Source of the DNA: Entoloma clypeatum
Lineage: Eukaryota; Basidiomycota; Agaricomycetes; Agaricales; Entolomataceae
Assembly (NCBI GenBank): GCA_963565915.1
Contig: OY751493.1
Location: 2,480,001-2,544,000, forward strand
DNA length: 64,000 nucleotides
Direction: 5' to 3'
Each line of letters opens with the position of its first letter. Within the stretch, counting starts at the first letter, position 1. This document shows positions 1 through 10,200 of the stretch, one piece after another. The position numbers and the translations under genes were made by a program. Under the pieces are notes generated by a model. It searched no databases. It had not been told where the DNA came from and worked only from the letters and a program-made list of their open reading frames with translations.

Positions 1-401
1 TTGGAGCCAAACTCTAGATTTGTGGGAAATGTTCCACGGAAAAACGAGGATTAGCTACTAAATGTGTACGGCCAAACACAGACGATGTACCCCTGTAGCC
101 AAACATCGTCTCGCAAGGCCTCCCGCGCTTCTCTTTACGACCTCGAGCTCTCCACGAGCCACGATCCGCACGACGACGACTGTTTGAACGTCTTTATTCT
201 TCCTTCTATATCGTCCTTTTGGTCCATTTCTTGCGCCCGCCAACGCCATCCGTCCTTGTCTCTTGGTGGGGGCCACCTTGACATCCTTCCTGCTTCGATA
301 TCCAAGTTTGACACTTTCTTTTGCACCCACTACGAACCTTTTCTGAGGTACATTGAAGCATTACCATTTATCCAACGGCCGCTCATAAACAAGGCTCAGA
401 A

Positions 402-1253
402 ATGGATAACTGGAGAGTCGCAGTTCTTGGTGATGGGGGTGTGGGGAAAACTGCTTTAGCTGTGCAAGTGAGCCTCCCGTTGCTTTTCCACCTACGAAGA
501 ATAACGTCCGTCAAGTTTACCCTCAACTGCTTTGTTGGTGAGATAAGACTTGTCTTCCTAGTGTTACCGAGCCTTATTTGACACAATCCCTCAACATGAA
601 TAGAGGTGTGTACATGGACTTTTTTCTCTGAAGTATCTGGAAGATTGATGGATTTTGCAGACATACGATCCGACGATAGAAGATGCTTACCGGAAGCAGT
701 TGGTGGTTGACAACCGTATGTGCTTTGTGGAGGTTATTGACACTGCTGGTCAGGGTGAGTCTAACGAGTCCATCATGTTCTCTGATATGATTTCCAACTC
801 ACACCGACGCAGAGGAGTATGCTACCCTGCGTGATCAATGGGTTCGGTGAGTTTACCTGTCGATCGAGCCCCAAGTGTTCGTTCATCCAGTGTCAAAGTG
901 AGGGTCAAGGATTTATTCTCGTGTATTCCATTGCTTCAAGATCAACATTTGAGCGACTTGAAACATTCCGCCAATCAATGCGACGAGTCAAGAGAGGCGA
1001 CCCGATCTTTATGCTCGTCGGCAATAAATGCGACAAAACATACGAGCGAGAGGTTTCGAAAGACGAAGGAGCAGCCCTAGCACGACAATTTGGTTGTGAA
1101 TTCATTGAAACTTCTGCCAAAACAGCGCAGAACGTTGAACGCCTCTTCACGAACCTCGTCCGTATGCTACGACAGACGAAGAATATAGAACCGGGCACGC
1201 TCGGTCCAGCCAAACCTCAAGAAGGGAAGAAGAAGAAGTGTATTATCATGTAG
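402..1253 (+). CDS. Ras-family small GTPase
   Basis: A membrane-anchored GTPase switch for growth or morphogenesis signalling. Exons read as 402-467, 516-537, 604-605, 661-754, 813-846 and 899-1253. Visible motifs are the P-loop GDGGVGKT, the effector loop ETYDPTIED, the switch II DTAGQEEY, NKCD for guanine specificity, ETSAK, and a C-terminal CAAX box CIIM after a lysine run, which predicts farnesylation. Length is about 190 residues, normal for Ras. The start at 402 is chosen because the P-loop follows within ten residues, as in all Ras proteins. The odd feature is a two-base exon (AG at 604-605) needed to make the Glu codon of the effector loop; without it the frame breaks. It is Ras rather than Rho or Rab from its CAAX box and effector sequence; Ras1 versus Ras2 class is not decided. 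Confidence 0.93.
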
Positions 1254-1573
1254 GGGACTTATATGGGATCAGTCTGTTTTTTAGATTCCCTTCTCTTTTT
1301 TTTTTACCTCTTTCGATGATACCAGTATGATTTTCTTTCCTTTTTGCTGTCCCTTTTACCACTCTTCCTCGTCAACCTCATCGCTGCCTATTTTCACGGT
1401 CTTATCCAGATGTTATGTTTGTCTGTGATATAACTTGGAATTTCCCTGATGTTAACTTTCTGGGACGCGAGGAGTCAAGGGGTGTCGTGGTGGAATTTGT
1501 TAAGGCACAAGGACATTACTAGGTCCAGGATGGCGATGCAGATTTAACGTTAAACCTTCATCTGGTCCATCGA

Positions 1574-2587
1574 ATGTCACTACTTCCGGCATCGTTGTGG
1601 ACTGCGTTTCATTGTGAACACGGAGACTTTGTTGTCAAGTCTGTCCCAGATGACATGAGTTTTGCAGTCAACCGGGCCATGATGCAGAGCAGCGAAGTCT
1701 TTCGTACGTTGCAGGTATCCAGCCATTCAGTCTTGCGTTGATTCACCTCATTGGCAGGGGACATGTTCTCTCTAGGGGAGACAGGAGCCCAAGAGAACCA
1801 GGCTGTGGATCTACACGAAACGTCGGACGTCCTGATCATACTTCTACGTCTTCTGCACTATCCGCCGCACCCGCCTGTGCTCTTGCCTCCTGATGCTGTC
1901 TCGGAGGACGCCCTGATGAGTAGCAGAAGACCCTGCGATGTTTATGACCCGAGCACCATGATTCCCCTCCCAATTCTTTCATCAGTTCTCCTTGACCTTG
2001 TGGATAAGTACTCCATTTCTAATTCAATCACGGATACGTTGCATGCCCATTTGATTGCACATGTCACCGCTTATCCTCTCCAGGTATACGCTTATGCGCA
2101 CAGTCATCAGTTGGAGAGGATTGCCTCCGAGGCCAGTCAGTATCTGATGCCGATCGCCTCGTACGGCACAGAAGATATCAAGCTCATTACAAGCGTGGAG
2201 GCATACCACAAGGTAGTTCGACTACAGGACCTCCGTGTTAAGGAGCTTCGCAGTCTCGTCCTTTCCGAAGATATATTTCCGCACGGTTAGTCTATCCTTT
2301 GCCTGATGGAGTTGATTTTGGGATGCGGATTTTCAGGGTATGGGACATGCCCACCTCATCACAAAGAGACGAATGCTCTCTGGGAAGCAAAGCGGATGCA
2401 TCTCACATGTCAAATAGAGTCGGGTATTTATCTGTGTGCTGTAAGTGAAAGAGAAAGCCGTACTGAGTCCTTTGTAGTGACTGACGTTGCGGCTGAAATG
2501 AATACGCTGGCTGAATTCTTACCGAAGGATTGCCAGACGTGCCACAAAGCGTATATAGCAGCTGTCAAGATGCTCGCTGTAAGTTGA
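1574..2587 (+). CDS. BTB/POZ domain protein of the mushroom-expanded family
   Basis: A protein with a fungal BTB/POZ fold, probably a protein-interaction module; no substrate or partner can be named. Exons 1574-1703, 1758 to about 2286 and about 2338-2587. The first exon gives the typical opening (FHCEHGDFVVKS, then a Met-rich stretch and SEVFRDMFSLG), followed by the predicted helical core LIILLRLLHYPPHP and a long alpha-helical C-terminal half. The last exon has a Cys/His cluster (a TCPPHH stretch and DCQTCHKAY) typical of this family. The stretch at 2441-2477 looks like a 37-nt intron (gtaagt...tag), but removing it would create a stop, so it is left as coding. Many paralogs of this type exist in Agaricomycetes, usually without assigned function. 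Confidence 0.75.
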
Positions 2588-2754
2588 CAGCAATATTCAT
2601 GCACCCTGGAAGATCCCTGATGGCTGCGATTACCAGTACAAAAGTCGGCGTACCCTAAGGCGGATCGATCAGATTCCCCCATAAAACTAGACAGGTATTC
2701 CACAAGTGTTGGGTAGACGAAAGAATAACAACCCTCTTCGTAATATAAGATGAG

Positions 2755-3498
2755 TTAGGTATTATGCCAGAGGAGTGTCCTGAGGTTGCTCCACGTCTCG
2801 GAATCGCGATATAGGTATGTCATGGAGTTAAACATGCCGGGTTGGATGGTCTCTCCCCGATGGCGAAATAACCACATAACCGCGCCCCACGACAGAGCGG
2901 CGAAGAGGGAGAAATATCGAGAGTTTGGCGGAACGGGTTTGACGGCGGATCCAGCCGCCAATGACTGAGGTGTTGTATTGTACGGAATGCCAGCTCGCGG
3001 GATGAGGGATGCAACCACACGCGATACGACATAAAGGACAATCTGGTCAAAGACCTTAGACTCCTCAGAGGGAAGGCTCCTTGGCGACGTACTTGTTCAT
3101 TGACAGCATTCCGGTCCCCAAAAACGAAATACCCCCCCAGGAGGCCAGCGACAAATGTATCGATGTTGCGTTCCTTTCCGCCGTTTGCTTTTCGTTGGAT
3201 CAACAACAAGGTTTTGTAGATCGTGACGAATTTGGCGAGGTTGAGAGCGTGCTGTCTTGTTGCGCGGTAAATCAATCGCAGACGGGACTGCGAGCTGGAA
3301 GGGGTGCTGCAGGTTAGTGTAGAACCAATCAGGCCTCTCTGAGCAGCTCACTCTCCACGTCCAAAAAGGATTGACATGACGACTGCATGAGGAAATCTGA
3401 CCTTGGCGCCGTAAACGAAGCCGTTGCGAGCGCCCTTCAAGATTGCGAGGTAATCATGGTAGGCAGGGTTGGTCAGAATGTTTTGGATGGCGTCCATG
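2755..3498 (-). CDS. Peroxisomal membrane protein 4 (PXMP4/PMP24) family
   Basis: A small multispan membrane protein of the Tim17/PXMP4 superfamily, placed in the peroxisomal membrane by family. Exons (complement) 3352-3498, 3093-3306 and 2755-3042. Conserved signatures are LKGARNGFVYGAKVRFPHA near the N terminus, IYRATRQHALNLAKF, LGGYFVFGD in the middle and the C-terminal SMTYLYRDSETW. Each splice junction preserves frame. The start MDAIQNIL at 3498 matches the family's usual short N terminus; an upstream in-frame Met at 3548 is possible. Length about 215 residues, as in animal PXMP4. It is convergent with the BTB gene and head-to-head with the Mtc1 gene, with 77 bp between start codons. Confidence 0.88.
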
Positions 3499-3575
3499 AA
3501 TGAAGTAGAGTTGAACCGGCCTTCCGTGTACTTAATACATGGACTCAATCACATGCACACCCTTTGCAAGTGACA

Positions 3576-4934
3576 ATGACATCCAAGCCAAAGTCAAAGC
3601 AAGAGGAGGCCCTCCAGTTCCTCGACGATCTCGACTCTTTATCTACTGGTGCCATCACAACGAATACCGAGGGCGAGGCAGAGGTCCTTGCCTTCATTGA
3701 CGAAATCACCCAGAAGAGTACAGAGCCGACACGCCCCCACTCCGACCGACCCATTTCGCGCGCCGGCACGCCCACTCTCCGAAAGAGCACCGACAGAGTC
3801 AGACTGGCTGGTGGCGGTGGGCTGTCCCCCTCGGCATCATCTTCAACGTCATCACTCTCGAAGTCTGTTACTGATCAATCAGGAGGAGGAGGATGGGGAT
3901 GGGGTTCTGTATGGTCGACCGCATCTGCTGCGATCCAACAGGCAAAGACCGTCGTAGATGAGCAGGTGAAAGCTCTGCCCAAAAATGAGCAGGCACGAAA
4001 ATGGGGTGAAGGTGTCATGGAATACGCCAAAGCAGCGCAACTGGATAAAATCGGTGAATCTTGCTGCTACTTGCCACGAAGCCATTCAACAACCCTCATT
4101 GCCTTTCAAGGACAAGACTTCAAACGCGTCGGACTCTCAACCCTCACGGATATCTTGAATGTCGTTGCCCCACCTATATCGGAGCATGAAGTTATTCAAG
4201 TATGGTTGAGCCATGACATGCAATGTTATGATGGGGTCGAATCGCTCGTTTATCGTGCTCTGTCGAGGGTTGGCTTCCCCTCGTTTCTCAATAATATGGA
4301 TCACCAGACATGCACTCTAGGTCATGGAGCAAGTCGAAGGTGGCGACCTCATCGTGAACAGAGGCAATGAGTCGCGTCCTAAACCAGACGCCGCAGTGGA
4401 GAGGAATTTCAATGCTGTTGAGGGCTATGATGCTGCGTATAAACTCGCTCAGGTATGCAGGATAACAGTTTTCCCATACAACTTGGTTCACGACCTCATT
4501 GCAAGGCTGACACCACCGAGCTCATCAAAACAAATGCACAAGCCCTTTTGCACAGCCCCCAATCACAAACGACGTACTCTCACGTTTACCTTCGTGTTCA
4601 ACCATACTTGACGACGAGATCTAGGAACCCTGAAGGCCTGACAGCAGGAGAGCAACAACATTTGCAATTTCTACTCTACCTATCTGACCCCGCAAACCAA
4701 CTGACGCATGTTACAATCACGCAAGTGGTTCCGGAAAGATGGTTAGCCCTCTGGGATGAATATGACTGGGTGGAAGACCTCGTAGCTGAGATATTGAGGG
4801 TCGGCGTCGAAGTTATTGGACAAGAATATCTCGTTGCCAGGATGGGATGGGTTGGTAATGCAAGCATTGGGATCCAACAGGAAATACCAAGCGACCAGTC
4901 AATAGAAAACAGGAACATCGGAGGAAAAGTTTAA
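3576..4934 (+). CDS. MTC1: Maintenance of telomere capping protein 1 (Mtc1, DUF5427)
   Basis: Homolog of fungal Mtc1, a cytoplasmic/ER-associated protein named for a genetic interaction with telomere capping; biochemical role unknown. Exons 3576-4053, 4111-4268, 4321-4452 and 4506-4934. The N-terminal half is Ser/Thr/Pro-rich with EALQFLDDLD and SRAGTPTLRKS. The conserved core includes a WGWGSVWSTASAA stretch, VGLSTLTDILNVVAPPISEH, IQVWLSHDMQ, YDGVESLVYRA and LTHVTITQVVP. Length is about 398 residues, in the usual range. The ATG at 3576 follows an acaATGAC context and the first residues (MTSKPKSKQEE) agree with the family. It converges on NDUFS3 with about 117 bp between stop codons. Confidence 0.8.
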
Positions 4935-5051
4935 CTTCGTGTATTGTGCCGATCAGTCCGTCATGTATATCTCACTGTGGTTCACCGTGAACGACCGCTC
5001 AAACTCAATCTAATCTTGTATTCAAACAAGTCTAAAAGAGCAACGACCGCA

Positions 5052-6167
5052 TCACTTCTTAACAGCCTCCGCTTGGGGTGGTTGTAGAGGTTTCAATTCA
5101 TCCGGCCGACGTGGAGCGGTTCCCTCTCCGACTTGCTCCCATGGCGAAAGGGATTCGAAATTCCTGCGGCCAACGATTCAATTGCAAACCAGAATTGCTA
5201 GGAAACAGAAAACGCACCGGAATGCTTGAGTCAATTGCAAGGGTTCATATACAACCCGTTTTCTCTCCTCGTCGTAACGAACTTCGGTATAGCCCTGTTC
5301 GGCATGATTAAAAATTATGTTATAATAATATAATCGGATGGATACGTGCAGTGAGGGGAAAATCTTTGCGGAGTGGGTGTCCCTCGAAACCTGATAGCCA
5401 ATAAGTAGGGGTAAAAAATGAGTCTAAGATCGGGTACCATAGTCGGTAAGTATGCGACGACTGTGAAAATATCAGTGGGACAATATGACATGAAACGGTA
5501 CATACAGATCAGGATGGTTACTGAAAAAAATTCCGAAGAGGTCCCAGGCTTCTCGTTCATACCTGAGATTTAATAAGTTCGGCGGATTGCCTTGAACACA
5601 GGAAGGCCTATTTACCAGTCTGCCCCCCTGAAGACTCCAGAGGCACTCGGAACAGGATCCGCCTCCCCGGCACAGGTCTTGACTCTGATTCTGCCTTGAT
5701 GTGCGACGCTTAAAAGGTGATACACAACCTCGAACCGTTTCTCCCGTTCCGGATAGTCGACGCCGCTAATGTCCATAATTGACTTGAATTGGCACTGCGA
5801 GTGGTCGCGTAGGAAAGTGAGCACGGGAATGATGCCTGACGGGGCGGTGTAGAGCGTCAATTCGTCTTTGAGAACCGAGAACTGCTGGATGAATTTTGGA
5901 AGTGACTGTATGAGGTAGGAGCCATAGGTGTGGAGAGACTCTGTTGTCTCTCCATAGAACGAGACAGTGGGATTCGGGGAGGTGGGCTCGGAGAAGGGAG
6001 ATGGGGAAGCTGGGGTGGAAGATGTTAGTCGTCGCGGTGTTGCACCGGGATGAATCCGTACCTTTGGAGTGGACCCAACTGGCTCGACGTGCTGCAGAGC
6101 TGACAGCATGACGACCAGCGACGTTTCTGAACATCTGGCTGGCACGCAGGCCGACGGGGAAGGCCAT
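5052..6167 (-). CDS. NADH:ubiquinone oxidoreductase 30-kDa subunit (NDUFS3), mitochondrial
   Basis: Core subunit of the peripheral arm of respiratory complex I, imported into the mitochondrial matrix. Exons (complement) 6062-6167, 5616-6009, 5506-5562, 5438-5460, 5350-5390, 5218-5294 and 5052-5163. The N terminus (MAFPVGLRASQMFRN, many Arg/Ser, few acids) is a presequence. Conserved stretches are LPKFIQQF, MDISGVDYPEREKRFEV, the family signature split over small exons (YEREAWDLFGIFFSNHPDL, then RRILTDYGFEGHPLRKDF), GYTEVRYDEE and PWEQVG. Exon 4 has only 23 nt. The intron after codon PLT begins with GC (gcacgt at 5349), and no in-frame GT donor is available there. It shares a 63-bp intergenic space with the divergent SPF27 gene. 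Confidence 0.95.
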
Positions 6168-6230
6168 TCTCGCGGGATAGTTTATGGTTGAATGGTGCTC
6201 GGAAGTTGCCGGCCCGCCATCTCAGCCCTC
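6168..6230. promoter_or_regulatory. Shared 63-bp space between divergent NDUFS3 and SPF27 starts
   Basis: Only 63 bp lie between the two start codons, so promoter elements must be shared or lie inside one of the coding regions. No TATA box is visible. An alternative upstream Met of SPF27 at 6192 would narrow the space further. Confidence 0.6.
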
Positions 6231-7022
6231 ATGTCGATGCCGCCAGAAATCTTTGACTCTCTGCCTTACTACGACGATGACCTCCAGAAGTTTCCCCTCC
6301 TCAAGCAAAAAGTCGAACAGGAGTTGGCCCGTCAACCTAAACCCCCGACAACTCTTCATCCTCGCGTTCTGCCACCCTATGAGCTCTTTGTTGTTCGTAG
6401 CCGGTACCCTTCCTTCCTCTCCGTGTTTTTGACGTGCATCTCAGAAAAACCCCCTCTTGCGTGCCGAGCTTGACCGTGTCGAGTCTCATCGACCATTTCC
6501 GTCCCTGGATACAATACGATACCAGCTGCCAGCCCCAGCATCTACACCTGCGACGGACGAAGAGTGGCAAGCAGCCCTAAAGAATGCCAGAGCTCAGCTT
6601 GAACACCAGCTCATTCGGCACGTCCCTGCCCCTGCATCCCACACAGCCTTCCAGTCATGACGAGACTATTACAGGCAAACCAATCTGACGCTCCTTCAAA
6701 AGTACGGGCCGAATGCTTGGCGGATACACAACTATCTCCTCGAGTCAACTGCCAAAAAAATCGAAGCGTCCTTGGAAGAGCTCAAGCAGCTAACGGTGGA
6801 GGTCAACCGAGATCGGAAGAACAGCCAAGTACGTGAAAGTGATGTGCGAGAATGGCTTTGACAAGGCTCATCTAGGATCGAGTTGGCAAGCAACTGACGA
6901 CATTGGAAGCTCGGTGGACTGGGCTGATTTCGAGTGTACTGCAGATTGAGATGGCGAATGTGGCTTTGGATGCCGAGATTGAGGCGTTGAACAAGAAAGA
7001 GGTGGATTTAGCAGAGTTGTGA
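6231..7022 (+). CDS. Pre-mRNA-splicing factor SPF27 (BCAS2/Cwf7)
   Basis: Subunit of the Prp19/NineTeen complex that activates the spliceosome. Exons 6231 to about 6389, 6445-6617, 6675-6828 and 6876-7022. Conserved signatures are DSLPYYDDD near the N terminus, LLRAELDRVESHRPF, RYQLPAP, EWQAALKNARAQLEHQ, YGPNAWRIHNYLLE and a heptad-rich coiled coil (SLEELKQLTVEVNRDRK, QLTTLEARWTGLIS) to the C-terminal IEALNKKEVDLAEL. About 210 residues, matching the family. The first intron most likely starts gttgtt after ELF, because other GT donors give the wrong frame. The intron after QLIR starts with gcacgt (GC-AG). The start at 6231 gives MSMPPEIFDSL; 6192 is an in-frame alternative. Confidence 0.88.
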
Positions 7023-7284
7023 ACACCGCACTGTATAAAATAATGAAATCTTACTTATGACGGATGGTCGGAGGCCCGGAGCAGGCGGCCGGCGTCGGTG
7101 AGCGGCGACGTGCTTGGAACGGTCGCCGCAACTTGGAAACTTTGCAGTTCCTTCCTCCCAGTCGCTGGTAGCATCGTTCTCCAGGCATGTCTCTCTTTCT
7201 TCCGAAATACAGCTGATGTCCTGATCCTATGTGGCGCAATAGTCGAACCGCGGAAAGACAAACATAGCGTCCTGCGACGCGTCG

Positions 7285-10200
7285 ATGGCTACTACCGACA
7301 AAACTTCTCCAGTGTCTTCACTACAGTCATCACGGGAGGCGCCCGAATCCCCAGAAGATGCCCCGCCCAGCGGCGGCGACGACTTGGGAGTGCCCAAGAG
7401 CGGACAAGGTGCTGTCCAGCCTGTTGGGATCCCCCCACTTCCGGATGCAAAACCTATTCCAAATTCCACCCGTCCTCAGCTGGTGCAACTTGGCTCTAAC
7501 TCAGGCCAAAGTTCGAGCGTTGCCTCTCATCCCAAGCGATTCAGCGCCGTCAATATCAACAAGAAATTTCTTGAGAAGAACTTGTCTGCCTCTGGATCCA
7601 CTCCTGTAGTTCAAGGTTCTCTTGCGACCAAGCCCGTTGGCCAGAATGGTGAGAGTATCCATGAAAAATGTTGGCGCATGCAAAGCTGACGGAAAATGGA
7701 GTAGCACGGTCACAAGCTCAACCGGCTCCTTCGTATTCGCGCCTCGTCACCACCAAGCTCACATCTACCTCTCCTGCATCATCTACGAGCGGCACAGGGT
7801 GGTCACGCCCTTCATCCGCCGCTCCACCAAACCATGCTGGATCTCATTCGCCCAGTAATGAATCTCAAACCCTCCCTACCGCGGCTTCAGGTTATCCAAG
7901 TGCGACTTTAGGTGTGCCACAGTTGCCTCACGCCGGCAAAGTGATTCAGCCACATCCTCGAACCGCTACTGTTGGACAAGGCATATCTTCCAAGGACACT
8001 ACCGGAGAGCGGCCCAGCAAACTAGTATGGGGGAGTATGAAACCAAGGACCCCGTTGAAGTCTGGTGTTCCGCACGATTTCCCCACGGCTGCCGAGGTCG
8101 CTCAAGGTACGTCATGACAGCAGAGTTTCCTATGCAAACAATTCACAGGAAATCCAGGTGTCGCATCCAATGATGCTGAGTCCCGTGAGAATAGTTTGGC
8201 TCTGATCAACCAAGCCAGGATGGAAGAGGCAGACACATTTCGTGGAGTCCATTTAGACCCAAATGCTCATCACTGGGATGAGGTGCGTATCCTGCATCAA
8301 TGATTATATTGATTGCTCATACTTTCTAGATGGAAGAGGATGACGACAACTTTTTAGACGGTGTCATTGAATTCGGAGATGGGCGTCAATATAAGATCGA
8401 ATCGACGGACCTTCCTGCATCATCGTTATCATCGGAACCCCTTTCCTTGGACGTAAAGTCGACGCCAGCTGGCATTATCCCTTCGGAGGATTCATCAGCT
8501 CTCCCTGTAAGCAAGCAAGAAAGGTTCCTGGACGATTTCGATCGTAGTTGGCCACGTTCAGCGACTTCCCCATCTTCCAAACGAGATGTTCCTCTTCCAA
8601 CCGGTCAACCCCCCTCTTCGTTGACAACGCAAGGCTCGCGTCCCCCACAGGAGACATCTCGTGTCTTATTCAATGAGCGGTCGAATAGGCTCGAACCTTA
8701 CGATGATGCACAAAGATCGACTTCAGGACAACATCGAGGCTATCAAGAAACCTCTACATCCGTGACAGAATCACGCAATTCTCGAGATATTTTAGGTACC
8801 CCACTTTTGCGCGACAACAGTCAGGTATTACACAAATCTGGAAGCTCCGACCCGCAATCTCGGTTTAGGAAATTCAGTGGTGCGAGCGGCGGCGGCCACG
8901 CGCTTTCTGGAACGCATAATCGGGAAAGAGAACCAGCCACTCGTTGGGATAGTCCTCTATCAAGTCCCCTTATGCCGAGGGACAGAGATTTCCATGGGGA
9001 CAGAGGTCGACGTTCTGATATGGCACCACCGCCTTTACCTTCCCACTCAGTGCGCGGCCATTCACGAGACGGCGGCCGTCACCCTCCCCACATGTCTCAA
9101 GTTTCCGCTCCTTTGGCGGGACGACCATCTCCCCGCGATTCCAGGCCACAAGCACATCTGCCCCCTATCCTAAGCGCACCTAATTCCATGCGTTTACCTC
9201 CTCAGTCCCCGGCATCACCTCATGCACCATTATCCCGAATATCTCCAGCTCTTCCAGCAACATCGTTGCCACTTTTGTCCGCCCCAGAATTGGACGAGGT
9301 CCAGAAAGACCTCATGCAAAGTGCCGCTGCGCGAGCGAAGCAAAGGCGGCAGCAGGAAGAGGAAGAACGTGAAAAGGAGAAAGAACGTGCCCGACGAAAA
9401 GCCGCTGAGCTCGAGGAACGTATGAAAGGCGAGAAAGTGCCACAGATGCCCGAAAGGCGTGTCGATCCGAATGTACGTCTTCGTTCCCATCCCTCCAGAA
9501 GCCTCCCTCATCTTATTTTCACAGGATATCGAAGTGATTACCATAATCGAAGAAGCAATCAAGGGCGTCAAGCCAGTTGAAGGTCCTTCGATTATAGCCC
9601 TAGAACTCCCATTAAAATCCAAAGCTCGCGTCAGAGCTCCCTCAACAAGTTCGATGAGCCCGCCCGCTTCTGATCATCCTGTTGGACAATCCACGTCAGC
9701 TCCGACCCTTGCCACGGCCATGCAAGCAGACTCGTGGAGGAATAAAGCAGCTCCAGTCCTTCCACCCACACCGACTCAAGCGTTCGATTCTCTTGAGACA
9801 GCCTTACCTCCTCCCCAGACCCCAACATTAGGTCATATGGAAACCTTCCCCGAAGATCGTGAAGATCTTGAGATTATCGAGTTCTCGGACATGGGTAAAT
9901 TCGTCGGCGCTCCTGCTATTCCTGAGCCCATCGATGTGAAAGAACGGCTTGTAAATGCTGGCCTTCATGACGGGACCTTGCGCTCGAGAGGGGTCTCAAC
10001 ATCTACGAGCGGTGTAACATGGAGGCAAAATCTAATCGACGCTCAGACTCATGGACCATCTGAGGAAGCATTGAGATATGATCTGCCGAAGGACCAGTGC
10101 CATGTTGATCCTCACCTATCCAGCTCCGAATTGTCGATGACAACCTCAAAGGACTCATCAGCTTCAATGATTGTATCATCGCATTCCAACGGCTTGAAAA

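Noticed and set aside
538..660. A single 123-nt intron in the Ras gene
   Set aside because: It shifts the frame out of TYDPTIED; the alternative donor gttggt would delete two effector-loop residues that are conserved in all Ras proteins.
2441..2477. 37-nt intron (gtaagt...tag) in the BTB gene
   Set aside because: Shorter than any intron here, and its removal creates an immediate stop.
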